Program-made: the position numbers and the translations under genes
The notes under the pieces: model-generated
Databases searched by the model: none
Seen by the model: the letters and a program-made list of their open reading frames with translations, nothing else
What the model was told of the DNA's origin: nothing
Shown: positions 53,787-62,008 of the stretch, piece by piece
How positions within the stretch are numbered: position 1 is the stretch's first letter
How the letters are laid out: each line of letters begins with the position of its first letter
Source: Chryseobacterium sp. C-71
GTDB taxonomy: Bacteria > Bacteroidota > Bacteroidia > Flavobacteriales > Weeksellaceae
NCBI RefSeq assembly: GCF_020911865.1
Contig: NZ_CP087131.1
Location: 372,001-436,000 of the forward strand
Direction of reading: 5' to 3'
Length of the DNA: 64,000 nucleotides

Positions 53787-54641
53787 TTAACTAATCACTC
53801 TCTCCAAAACCCACTCAATCAATCTTTTTTCAGACTGGTGGTGATCTGCTGAGAACTCGCCACGTCTTCTATTGGCGATGACGTTGTTGACGGTAATGGC
53901 TTTGTGACCTAAAAGTTTAGAGAAAGCATAGATGGCAGAAGTTTCCATTTCAAAATTGGTGATGCCCAGGTCATTTAAAGTTTCAAGGAACTTGTCATCC
54001 AAAGCTTTTAAACGAAGTTCTCTTCCCTGTGGCGCATAAAATCCGGGGAAAGTTGCCGTGTTGCCGTGGTATTTTGCATCTTTGAAAACTTCGCCCAAAT
54101 CTTCTGACCATTCAGAGAAATACAACATAGGCTTGATCTTTTCGTAAGGGAATTTCTCTAAAAAACTCCTTGAAAATTCGTTTTCAAAACTGTAGTCCTG
54201 ATAGAAATGCATCAGTCCGTCAAGGCCTACCACATTTTGCGTAACCAGCATATTATCGACCTGCACATCAGGATTTACGCTGCCGCAGGTTCCCATTCTG
54301 AAAAGTTCCAGAGATTTGTGTTCGGTTTTGAATTCCTTTTTCTGAAGATCGATATTCACCAAAGCATCAAGTTCGTTCATCACGATATCGATGTTTTCTG
54401 TTCCAATACCGGTTGACATTACAGAAATTCTCTCACCTCGCAAGGTTCCGGTGTGGGTATAGAATTCTCTTTTGTTCTTTTTGATTTCTACGGTATCAAA
54501 ATATTTTGAAACCTTCGGAACACGATCAGGATCTCCCACAAGGATTACTTTATCGGCAATATCTTCGGGTAAAAGATTCAGGTGGTAAACGCTTCCGTCT
54601 TCATTCAGAACCAGTTCTGAAGCTGCGAGTTTATTGAGCAT
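53787..54641 (-). CDS. udp: Nucleoside phosphorylase (uridine phosphorylase-like)
   Basis: This 284-residue phosphorylase has the family's VILVGDPDRVPKVSKYFD phosphate-binding opening, VMSTGIGTENIDIVMNEL, GTCGSVNPDVQVDNMLV, and FEMETSAIYAFSKLLGH where the MET/E pair binds ribose. A late NNVIANRRRGEF follows. It cleaves uridine or a related nucleoside with phosphate for pyrimidine salvage. Specificity for uridine is inferred from similarity. Confidence 0.88.
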   Translation of the reverse strand: MLNKLAASELVLNEDGSVYHLNLLPEDIADKVILVGDPDRVPKVSKYFDTVEIKKNKREFYTHTGTLRGERISVMSTGIGTENIDIVMNELDALVNIDLQKKEFKTEHKSLELFRMGTCGSVNPDVQVDNMLVTQNVVGLDGLMHFYQDYSFENEFSRSFLEKFPYEKIKPMLYFSEWSEDLGEVFKDAKYHGNTATFPGFYAPQGRELRLKALDDKFLETLNDLGITNFEMETSAIYAFSKLLGHKAITVNNVIANRRRGEFSADHHQSEKRLIEWVLERVIS

Positions 54642-54782
54642 ATTTTTTATATAGTTTGATTGAAATTTGTGAACCTGAATTTTTCAGGGATTTAAAATTA
54701 GTGAAAATTAAATGAAGCAAAATATAAACATTATTTAATTTTTCGTTAAAACTGCGGTAACGTTGGGATGATAGTTTTGCAG

Positions 54783-56630
54783 ATGAAAAATTTTACGAGG
54801 TCTTATCCTTTACTTATTCTTATCGCATTCATTGGAATTGCCGCCATGTCATTCAATCCGGTTCATAAAGGATTTGGAAACGAGAAAACATTTGTTGCTC
54901 AGGGTTTGTTCAGTTTTAAAAATCATCTTGAAAGTTTAAAGACCGACGTTTATCTTTTTAAAGATGATAAAATCAATGCAGAACAACTTCAGAATTCATT
55001 AAAAAATACCCGGAATTCTTATAAAGAAATTGAATTTTTCATCGCTTATCATTATCCGGAGTTTTCTAAAACGCATCTCAATGCCGCACCATTATTCAGA
55101 ATTGAAGCTGCAGGAACTACTGCTTACACACTTCCGCCAGAAGGTTTGCAGGTTTTGGACGAACTGATTTTTTCTGACGAAATAGCCGAACAGAAAGATA
55201 AGATCATTGAGATCACAGATTTTCTGTACAACAATTACAATAATTTCTATTTAAGCTCTATCACCAATGGTTTAAGCAAAGGAAATAATAAAACATTGCC
55301 TTTAAGAATCGAATTAATCAGAATCTACACTTTAGGATTGACAGGTTTTGATACGCCTGGCTCATTAAACATCTCTGAAGAAGCAGCTTTTGCTTTAAAG
55401 GGAATGAAAAAATACATTCAGGATGATGCTTATTTTAAAAATTACAATTCAGATAAAGCTCACCAACTTATAGATGAAAGTATCATTTATTTAAATAAAA
55501 ATAAAGATTTTGAAACATTTGACAGAATTGAGTTTTACAAGAAATATCTACAGCCATTGTACGAAGAATTAGGAAGCTGGGACGGAAACACAGATGATTT
55601 AAAAGAATTTTCGGGCTGGAATATTGCCAATAAAAACTTTTTCAGCAGTGATTTCTTAGATCCGTATTTTTTTACCATTTTAAAAGGTTCTGAAGACAAT
55701 GACGATCTGAAAGCATTAGGAAAAGAAATTTTCTATGACCAAAATCTCAGCGATAATGGAAAGATGAGCTGTGCATCTTGCCATCTTCCCGAAAATGCTT
55801 TTACCGATCTTAAAACTAAATCTTTGAGTAATGTGGAAGGAAAAACGGTTTTACGAAATTCACCTTCACTGTATAATGCGGTTTTTGCGAAAAGATTTTT
55901 CTACGATATGCGTGCTTTTTATCTTGAGCAGCAGGCAGAGCACGTTATTTATAATAATGATGAATTTAATACAAGCTATGAAAGCATCATTAAAAAACTA
56001 AAAAATAAACTAGAATACAAAAAAGCGTTCCGAAAGGCATTTAAAAACGGAGACATCAGCAAGCAGAATTTTTCTAAGGCTCTAAGTTCTTACGTAGCTT
56101 CTCTCTATTCTTTTGACAGCGATTTTGACCGTTTTATGAGAAACGAAAAAGAGATTTCTGATGACGCAAAGAAAGGTTTTAATTTATTTATGGGAAAAGC
56201 GAACTGTGCAACCTGCCATTTTGCGCCTCATTTTTCAGGATTGGTTCCGCCGTTTTTTAATGAAAATGAATCTGAAGTTTTGGGTGTTACCAAACAACCC
56301 ATAAAAATTTCCCCTCTGGAAATCGATTCTGATCAGGGAAGAATAAAAAGTAACGTTAAAAAAGAAGATTCCTGGATTTATGAAAATTCTTTTAAAACGA
56401 TGACGGTAAGAAATATTGCTTTAACGAAACCTTACTTTCACAACGGTGCCTTTACAACTTTAGAAGAAGTTTTAGATTTTTACAACGAAGGTGGGGCAGA
56501 AGGTTTAGGTTTAAAAATTAACAATCAGACTTTGCCTGCCGATAAATTGAACTTAACTGAAACTGAAATTAAACAGATTATCGCCTTCCTGAATTCTCTG
56601 ACGGATATCAGCAAAGCAAAAATTAAATAA
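54783..56630 (+). CDS. Di-haem cytochrome c peroxidase (MauG-like) with N-terminal extension
   Basis: This 615-residue protein carries two haem c sites, CASCH (from residue 330) and CATCH (from residue 475), in the CCP/MauG domain (about 310-605). The signal anchor (about 7-25, LLILIAFIGIAAMSF) places it in the periplasm. The first 290 residues are a separate helical domain, much longer than in ordinary cytochrome c peroxidases. It would reduce peroxides or modify a partner protein. An ATG 15 bases earlier (54768) is possible; MKNFTRSYP at 54783 gives a better signal start. Confidence 0.88.
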   Translation: MKNFTRSYPLLILIAFIGIAAMSFNPVHKGFGNEKTFVAQGLFSFKNHLESLKTDVYLFKDDKINAEQLQNSLKNTRNSYKEIEFFIAYHYPEFSKTHLNAAPLFRIEAAGTTAYTLPPEGLQVLDELIFSDEIAEQKDKIIEITDFLYNNYNNFYLSSITNGLSKGNNKTLPLRIELIRIYTLGLTGFDTPGSLNISEEAAFALKGMKKYIQDDAYFKNYNSDKAHQLIDESIIYLNKNKDFETFDRIEFYKKYLQPLYEELGSWDGNTDDLKEFSGWNIANKNFFSSDFLDPYFFTILKGSEDNDDLKALGKEIFYDQNLSDNGKMSCASCHLPENAFTDLKTKSLSNVEGKTVLRNSPSLYNAVFAKRFFYDMRAFYLEQQAEHVIYNNDEFNTSYESIIKKLKNKLEYKKAFRKAFKNGDISKQNFSKALSSYVASLYSFDSDFDRFMRNEKEISDDAKKGFNLFMGKANCATCHFAPHFSGLVPPFFNENESEVLGVTKQPIKISPLEIDSDQGRIKSNVKKEDSWIYENSFKTMTVRNIALTKPYFHNGAFTTLEEVLDFYNEGGAEGLGLKINNQTLPADKLNLTETEIKQIIAFLNSLTDISKAKIK

Positions 56631-56748
56631 TTAAAATTTGAGCACGATTTAACATAAAGTTAATCCCCGTAATATTATGTTTGAGATTAATTAATATTAA
56701 GCTTGATTTAATTAAAACCCTATTAACAGAGGGCTCGCAATAATAAAA

Positions 56749-56756
56749 TAGCTTTG
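56749..56756 (+). promoter_or_regulatory. Bacteroidetes -7 promoter element for the PhoX-like gene
   Basis: TAGCTTTG matches TAnnTTTG, 27 bases before the GTG start at 56784. Confidence 0.5.
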
Positions 56757-56783
56757 CAACAGAAAAAATAAAAGTATTTAAAA

Positions 56784-58928
56784 GTGAAAAGAAAACTACT
56801 TTCAGTTGCAGCACTTGTATTAATGACAAGCTCAGCATTTCAGGCTCAAACTACAATTTTCGGATTGCAAAGCTCTTGGAAATTTTATGATCTCGATGCA
56901 GCACCATCAGCAAATTGGAAAAACACCAATTTTGATGCTTCAGCTTGGTCTTCGGGTAATGGGCCATTAGGTTATGGTGATCCGGTAACAACTACTATTC
57001 ACAATGGTGCTACGGGTTTACCTACTGCATATTTCATTAAAGATTTTACTGTAAACTTAGCAGACCTTACCAATACTCTGGAATTTGGTGTGAGAAGAGA
57101 TGACGGTATCGTCGTTTATTTGAATGGTGAAGAAGTTGTGAGAGATAATATGCCTACAGGAACGATTACACACAATACAGCTTCTCTTACAACAATTGAT
57201 GGGGCAGGAGAAACTGCTATCAATGTATTCTCTATTCTGAAAAGTAAATTTGTACAGGGAGTGAACAGAATTTCAATCGAATTACACAATAGAACTGGCG
57301 CAAGTTCAGATTTAACGATTGATGCTTATCTTAAAAATGTAGGAGTAATTACTACTTGTACAGGAACACACATTAGCTGTTTTACATCTATCGTTCCTAC
57401 GTCTCAGACTTCAAAACTAATCATTCCTGCAGAGCATAGATTTCAGATGATTCTGAAAGAAGGTGATGCTTATACCGAGGGTGGTGGTCTTGTAGGTGGT
57501 CTGAATGATTTTACAGGTTATGTACCGAAAAGTTCAAGCAGCACAGACGGATATCTTTCTGTAAATCACGAGACCAGTCCTGGTGGGGTAACCATGGCAG
57601 AGATTAATTATAATCCAACCTCAAAACTTTGGGCTTTAACGAAATCAAGAGGCGTTAGTTTTTCTGCACCAAGTTTGGTACAGACCATCAGAAACTGTTC
57701 TGGCGGTGTTACACCTTGGGGAACAGTTGTTACTGCTGAAGAATCTGTAACAGGAAACGACAGCAATGCGGATGGAAACCATGACTACGGATGGTTGGTA
57801 GAAATTGATCCTGTTACTGCACAGGTGATGTCTCACAATCCTTCAGGAACTAAAGATAAACTTTGGCAAATGGGTAAGATGAATCATGAAAATGTAGTGG
57901 TAAACAATGCGGGAACAATCGCTTATTACGGTGAAGATGGAGGTACAAACTTAGTGTACAAATACGTGATGGATACTCCAAACGATCTTACATCAGGAAA
58001 TTTATATGTTTTAAAATTAGACCAACCTCTTTCTGGTGGAAATCCTACAGGAACTACAGCAACTTGGGTTCAGGTTCCTAATAAACAACAGGCAGATCAA
58101 AATAATACTCAGGCACTTGCACAATCATTAGGTGGAACTGCTTTCAACGGTGTTGAAGATGTAGAAATCAGCCCACTTGATGGTAAAATATACTTTACAG
58201 CAAAAGGTTTAAATAAAATATACCGTTTACAGGATAATGGGATGACGGCCTCTCAGGTAGAAGTTTTCGCTGGCGGTGCTACAACGCAATACTCATTTAA
58301 TACAGCTCAGGGTGTGAAAACTGAAACTTGGGGAGATGGTAATGATAACCTTACGTTTGACGAATTAGGAAACCTATGGGTACTTCAGGATGGTGGTAAA
58401 AATTACATTTGGGTAATTGCACCAGATCATACTGCAGCAAATCCTAAAGTGAAATTATTCGCTTCTATGCCTGCAGGTTCAGAGCCTACTGGTCTTACAT
58501 TCACACCAGATCACAAATTTGGATTCTTCTCTATTCAACATCCAAATTCCACTATATCTACGGATATTGATGCTACAGGAAATGTGATTGATTATAAAGG
58601 GAAATCTGCCACTATGGTCGTTGCTTTACAACAATTTTTGGGTACAACTGCAGTATTAGGAACTACTGAAACTGTTAAGGAAACAGAAGTGACCGTTTCT
58701 CCAAACCCAACATCTGGTTTAGTGAAAATCAATTCTCCTAAAGCTTTGAAAAACCTTGAAGTGACTGCATACAGCATGGATGGTAAAATTGTTTACCAAA
58801 AGAAATTCTCAGGAAACAATTCATCTTTAGACTTAGATTTTACCTCTCAACTTCAGGTTTCAAGAGTTTTGATGCTTAACATCGAGGCTGAAGGATTCCA
58901 GAAGACCGTGAAAATTCTTAAAAAATAA
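56784..58928 (+). CDS. T9SS-secreted PhoX-like phosphatase family protein
   Basis: This 714-residue protein starts at GTG 56784, where MKRKLLSVAALVLMTSSAFQAQ is a clear signal peptide. An N-terminal galactose-binding-like domain (about 25-190) precedes a PhoX/DUF839 domain (about 200-620) with TDGYLSVNHET, VTPWGTVVTAEESV, MGKMNHENVVV and GVEDVEISPLDGKIYFTAKG. PhoX enzymes bind calcium and iron and cleave phosphate esters. The last 75 residues (VSPNPTSGLVKINSP...KTVKILKK) are a type-A T9SS sorting domain, so it is exported across the outer membrane. No Pho box could be confirmed. Confidence 0.86.
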   Translation: MKRKLLSVAALVLMTSSAFQAQTTIFGLQSSWKFYDLDAAPSANWKNTNFDASAWSSGNGPLGYGDPVTTTIHNGATGLPTAYFIKDFTVNLADLTNTLEFGVRRDDGIVVYLNGEEVVRDNMPTGTITHNTASLTTIDGAGETAINVFSILKSKFVQGVNRISIELHNRTGASSDLTIDAYLKNVGVITTCTGTHISCFTSIVPTSQTSKLIIPAEHRFQMILKEGDAYTEGGGLVGGLNDFTGYVPKSSSSTDGYLSVNHETSPGGVTMAEINYNPTSKLWALTKSRGVSFSAPSLVQTIRNCSGGVTPWGTVVTAEESVTGNDSNADGNHDYGWLVEIDPVTAQVMSHNPSGTKDKLWQMGKMNHENVVVNNAGTIAYYGEDGGTNLVYKYVMDTPNDLTSGNLYVLKLDQPLSGGNPTGTTATWVQVPNKQQADQNNTQALAQSLGGTAFNGVEDVEISPLDGKIYFTAKGLNKIYRLQDNGMTASQVEVFAGGATTQYSFNTAQGVKTETWGDGNDNLTFDELGNLWVLQDGGKNYIWVIAPDHTAANPKVKLFASMPAGSEPTGLTFTPDHKFGFFSIQHPNSTISTDIDATGNVIDYKGKSATMVVALQQFLGTTAVLGTTETVKETEVTVSPNPTSGLVKINSPKALKNLEVTAYSMDGKIVYQKKFSGNNSSLDLDFTSQLQVSRVLMLNIEAEGFQKTVKILKK

Positions 58929-58946
58929 TTACTTAATTTCTTTCTT

Positions 58947-58981
58947 AGCTGCCGACATTTTCTTTGTCGGTGGCTTTTTTT
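58947..58981 (+). terminator. Terminator of the PhoX-like gene
   Basis: AGCTGCCGACA (58947-58957) pairs with TGTCGGTGGCT (58965-58975), with two G-U pairs, then a T run. Confidence 0.85.
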
Positions 58982-59029
58982 GTTTTAACGAAACCATTTT
59001 AAATTAAATTTTTTGCAAAAGATATTCTC

Positions 59030-59929
59030 ATGAAAAAATTAATTCTAAGCATTGCCTTTTTATCTCTTTATAACGTCAAAGCACAGATTGACCCCATCAA
59101 ATTTCCCACCTATACCAATATTGAAGACGCTCTGAAAAGTGAGAAAACAGTTTACAGCATGAGTTTCAGAGACAAGGGAATTTTTAATGTTCCTCCTGAT
59201 CTCGTGAAGATGGATTCTTTATTTTTCTTGAATCTGATGGCAAACAATTTAGAGAAAATGGATAATGATATTTTTAGTTTGAAACAATTGGAAATTTTAA
59301 ACATTAATTCAAACAGCATCAAATTTATTCCCGATGAAATTGGTAATCTGAAAAAACTGACTACTTTTTCAATGAATCTGAACGGTCTTACAAAGATTAA
59401 TCCCAATCTTTCAAAACTTCAGCAATTGAAAGTTGTGCATTTTGACGCCAATAATTTAAATGTTTTCCCTGAAGCGTTGCTTGAAATTCCGACGTTAGAA
59501 GAAATCAACCTGAGCAGCAATCAAATAAGCTTTGTGTCGCAGGATTTAAATAAAATTAAAAATTTAAAATATCTAAATCTTTCTGCCAATCAGATCAATG
59601 ATTTAGCTGATGTAAAGTTTCCAGAGAAAATAAAATATTTAGAGCTTCAGCAGAATGCGATTGTAAAACTTCCTGATTATTTATTTAAATCTAAAAATCT
59701 TGAGTTTTTGAATGTAAGCAATAACAATCTGAAAGAAATTTCTTCTAAAGTAAAAGGCTTAAAAGGTGTTGTGAGTATGAATTTGGCAAACAATCAACTG
59801 AAAGATCTTCCAACAGATTTTCAACAATTGAAAAATCTAAAAACATTAATTTTAGCAGGAAATCCTATGGAAAATGCAACCATACAAAAATTGAAAGAAC
59901 TGATGCCTCAAACGCAGATTTACTTTTAA
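59030..59929 (+). CDS. Secreted leucine-rich repeat protein
   Basis: This 299-residue protein has a signal peptide (about 1-18, VKAQ) followed by at least nine LRR units of 22-24 residues. Examples are LEILNINSNSIKFIPDEIGNLKKL, LEEINLSSNQISFVSQDL and LKYLNLSANQIND. These form a curved solenoid, usually for protein binding. The function is unknown. No other domain or anchor is seen. Confidence 0.88.
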   Translation: MKKLILSIAFLSLYNVKAQIDPIKFPTYTNIEDALKSEKTVYSMSFRDKGIFNVPPDLVKMDSLFFLNLMANNLEKMDNDIFSLKQLEILNINSNSIKFIPDEIGNLKKLTTFSMNLNGLTKINPNLSKLQQLKVVHFDANNLNVFPEALLEIPTLEEINLSSNQISFVSQDLNKIKNLKYLNLSANQINDLADVKFPEKIKYLELQQNAIVKLPDYLFKSKNLEFLNVSNNNLKEISSKVKGLKGVVSMNLANNQLKDLPTDFQQLKNLKTLILAGNPMENATIQKLKELMPQTQIYF

Positions 59930-59932
59930 AAA

Positions 59933-60256
59933 TTATCCGCCGACTCTTTTTGTCTTAAAGCCCAAATCTTTAAGAATAGTCATGATTTTATCACGGTTAT
60001 CTCCTTGAATGATAATCGTACCGTCTTTTTCAGAACCACCTATTCCCAGTGTGGTTTTTATTTTTTTCGAAATCTTTTTTAAATCTTCCTCACTACCTTC
60101 CCAACCTTCAACGATGGTCACCGGTTTTCCGTTTCTGCCTTTCTTTTCAAACTTACAAACCAAGGGTTCTTTCTGTTTAAACTGTTCTTCAGGCATTTGA
60201 AATTCCTGCTCTTCATGCTCAGGAAAAAGGTTTTTGAGTTGATCACGTAAATCCAT
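59933..60256 (-). CDS. SUI1/YciH-family translation initiation factor
   Basis: This 107-residue protein ends in an SUI1 domain (about 35-105): GKPVTIVEGWEGSEEDLKKISKKIKTTLGIGGSEKDGTIIIQGDNRDKIMTILKDLGF. Bacterial members are thought to act like eIF1 in start-site fidelity, though the role is not firmly established. The N-terminal 30 residues are acidic and unstructured. It converges on the LRR gene with only a three-base gap. Confidence 0.9.
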   Translation of the reverse strand: MDLRDQLKNLFPEHEEQEFQMPEEQFKQKEPLVCKFEKKGRNGKPVTIVEGWEGSEEDLKKISKKIKTTLGIGGSEKDGTIIIQGDNRDKIMTILKDLGFKTKRVGG

Positions 60257-60617
60257 AGCGCAAAATTAATAAAATATTTAAAAGGTTTAAAGATTAAACA
60301 AGATAAAGCAAATAAAGTGGTTTTATTTCGAGAAAAAAATCTGTGATTTGCGTGATTGATAATTCCCACGGATCACACAGATTTTCCTTTAGATTTGCCA
60401 AAGGATTTAGCATTAACTTAGATAATAATTATAATTCTGAAGAACCAGAGAAAATAAAGTGAACTAAACAGATTGCCAGAACAGAACTATTCTGTATATC
60501 AGACTTTATTTTCTCTTTTGAATTACTGCCATTTAGAATGTTAAGCATTGAGGCTTATTAAAGGTTTTAGCATCATTCAAGGTTGGTTCATTCAGGCTTA
60601 TTCCTAAATCCAAAATT
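60257..60617. other. 361-base gap: SUI1 upstream region and IS110 left end
   Basis: The first part (to about 60380) has a repeat-like stretch (tctgtgatttgcgtgatt, cacggatcacacagatt). From about 60384 on, the sequence belongs to the left end of the IS110 element, with a strong hairpin at 60447-60516. No gene is seen. Confidence 0.5.
60420..60617 (+). ncRNA. Candidate bridge RNA / structured leader of IS110
   Basis: Perfect 14-base arms AGAGAAAATAAAGT (60447-60460) and ACTTTATTTTCTCT (60503-60516) enclose a smaller hairpin ACAGAA-CTA-TTCTGT (60481-60495). In the IS110 group a bridge RNA that pairs with donor and target is encoded between the left end and the transposase. This leader has the right position and structure, but no pairing with the target has been tested. 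Confidence 0.4.
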
Positions 60618-61619
60618 ATGAAAAATTATTTTGTCGGAATAGACATTTCTAAAGATACATTGGATGTCTGTGTAATGAGTGAGAATGACGAAAAAGAGAT
60701 TTTCTTTAAGGTAGAAAACTCGGTTGAAGGAGTTGAAAAGATGATTTCAACTAACGTAAGAAAGGATTCCCAGTTACGGTATTGCTTTGAAAACACCGGT
60801 AACTACGGGCTTCTTCTTGCTAAAATATTAGAAAACCATAATCTGCCTTATTATCAGATTCCTGCCTTGGAAATAAAGTTGAGTCAGGGAATTCAGAGAG
60901 GGAAAAATGATAAAGTAGATTCGTGGAGAATAGCAAGGTATGCAAAAGTTCACTGTAATGAACTCAAAATCCATGCTCTTCCGGAGAAAGAAATTCTTAT
61001 AATAAAAAACCTTCTGACCTACAGAAACCATTTGATAAAGATAAGAACGCAGTTTAAAAATGAGAAACAATCTTTTCATCAAATAAATAAAATTGCCGAT
61101 GTTAGCTATCAAATAGATGAGATTGCAGAACACATCAAACGATTGGACAACAATATTGATTTGGTAGAAAAAAGAATACAGCAGGAAATTGATAAACAAC
61201 AGCAAATAAGCACGAATTATAAGAAAATAACCAAAGTAAAAGGAGTAGGTATGCTGACCGCTGCTTATATGATTGTTTTGACTAATAATTTTACAGCGTT
61301 TCAGAATCCCAGAAAATTCAATTGCTATGCAGGTTTAGCTCCCTTTGAGCATTGCTCGGGAACGAGTATTAAAGGAAAGACCAAAACCAGCAAGCTTAGA
61401 AATAAGAGGATTAAAACGGTACTCTTTAATGGTGCAAATTCGGCAGTTATTTACGATGAGGAGCTAAAATCTTATTACAAGAGAAAAAAAGAAGAGGGAA
61501 AAGCCCATAATTCCATTATTAATGCTGTTTGCTGTAAACTTGTTTACAGAATGTTTGCCGTTGTAAAAAGAGAAGAACCTTTCGTAAATTTAGTGAGATA
61601 TAATTTGCATATGTCTTAG
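60618..61619 (+). CDS. IS110-family transposase
   Basis: This 333-residue DEDD recombinase has the RuvC-like acidic residues Asp9 (GIDISKD), Glu58 (YCFENTGNYG), Asp98 and Asp101 (GKNDKVDSWRIARYA). The C-terminal Tnp_IS1111A/transposase_20 domain contains VKGVGMLTAAYMIVLT, YAGLAPFEHCSGTSIKGKTKTSKLRNKRIK, where the serine after C is the catalytic nucleophile candidate. It acts with a bridge RNA. The gene is full length with no frameshift. Confidence 0.93.
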   Translation: MKNYFVGIDISKDTLDVCVMSENDEKEIFFKVENSVEGVEKMISTNVRKDSQLRYCFENTGNYGLLLAKILENHNLPYYQIPALEIKLSQGIQRGKNDKVDSWRIARYAKVHCNELKIHALPEKEILIIKNLLTYRNHLIKIRTQFKNEKQSFHQINKIADVSYQIDEIAEHIKRLDNNIDLVEKRIQQEIDKQQQISTNYKKITKVKGVGMLTAAYMIVLTNNFTAFQNPRKFNCYAGLAPFEHCSGTSIKGKTKTSKLRNKRIKTVLFNGANSAVIYDEELKSYYKRKKEEGKAHNSIINAVCCKLVYRMFAVVKREEPFVNLVRYNLHMS

Positions 61620-62008
61620 AATACACAGATTATTGATGCTGAGAATTTAATATTACTTCATTTAACCCTTTGTGCATTTTAAATTTTTGTATTTCTAAAA
61701 TAAGTGAAACGGCTTTGTTTACCTTTATTTCAATATTTTTTAAAAAAATTCCTTGTCTATCCTTGCGTTTTTTTATCGCTAAGAAAGACTAAGTTTTTAA
61801 TTAGATTTCTTTTTTTAAGACAAACAATGGCATTTTATTTAGCAAAGAAACACAATTATTTAAATATCAATAATTTAAATATATTCTCGTAGTACGTAAC
61901 GAGTTTCATTTAATATATTTAAGAAGCTTTTTAATAAAAATTTAGGTTATTCAAATTCTTCAATTCACTTTAAAATCGATAAATTTGTTTGTTAAAAAAT
62001 AAATTAAA
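61620..62008. other. 389-base gap between IS110 and gpmI
   Basis: Its first bases are the right end of the IS110 element. The remainder (61660-61900) is AT-rich with phrases such as ccttgcg, atcgctaagaaagactaag and gcaaagaaacac, which look like the 'ctttgcg' intergenic repeat on the opposite strand. The gpmI promoter lies at 61980. A 62-residue frame here is judged chance. Confidence 0.5.
61980..61987 (+). promoter_or_regulatory. Bacteroidetes -7 promoter element for gpmI
   Basis: TAAATTTG matches TAnnTTTG, 21 bases before the ATG at 62009. Confidence 0.5.

Larger units (their letters stand above)
60384..61631 (+). mobile_element. IS110-family insertion sequence (ends estimated)
   Basis: The transposase gene (60618-61619) is intact. 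The nine bases ACACAGATT occur at 60375-60383 and again at 61623-61631, and would fall at the two junctions, giving an element of about 1.25 kb, normal for IS110. IS110 elements lack long terminal inverted repeats, and none was found. Ends are provisional. Confidence 0.6.

Noticed and set aside
54772..54779. TAGTTTTG as the -7 promoter of the peroxidase gene
   Set aside because: It ends three bases before the chosen ATG, so a transcript from it would start inside the gene; likely chance.
60384..61631. Terminal inverted repeats of the IS110 element
   Set aside because: None was found, as expected for this family. The hairpin at 60447-60516 is internal, not terminal.
61704..61892. 62-residue frame between IS110 and gpmI
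   Set aside because: Lies in a repeat-like AT-rich spacer and has no recognisable features.
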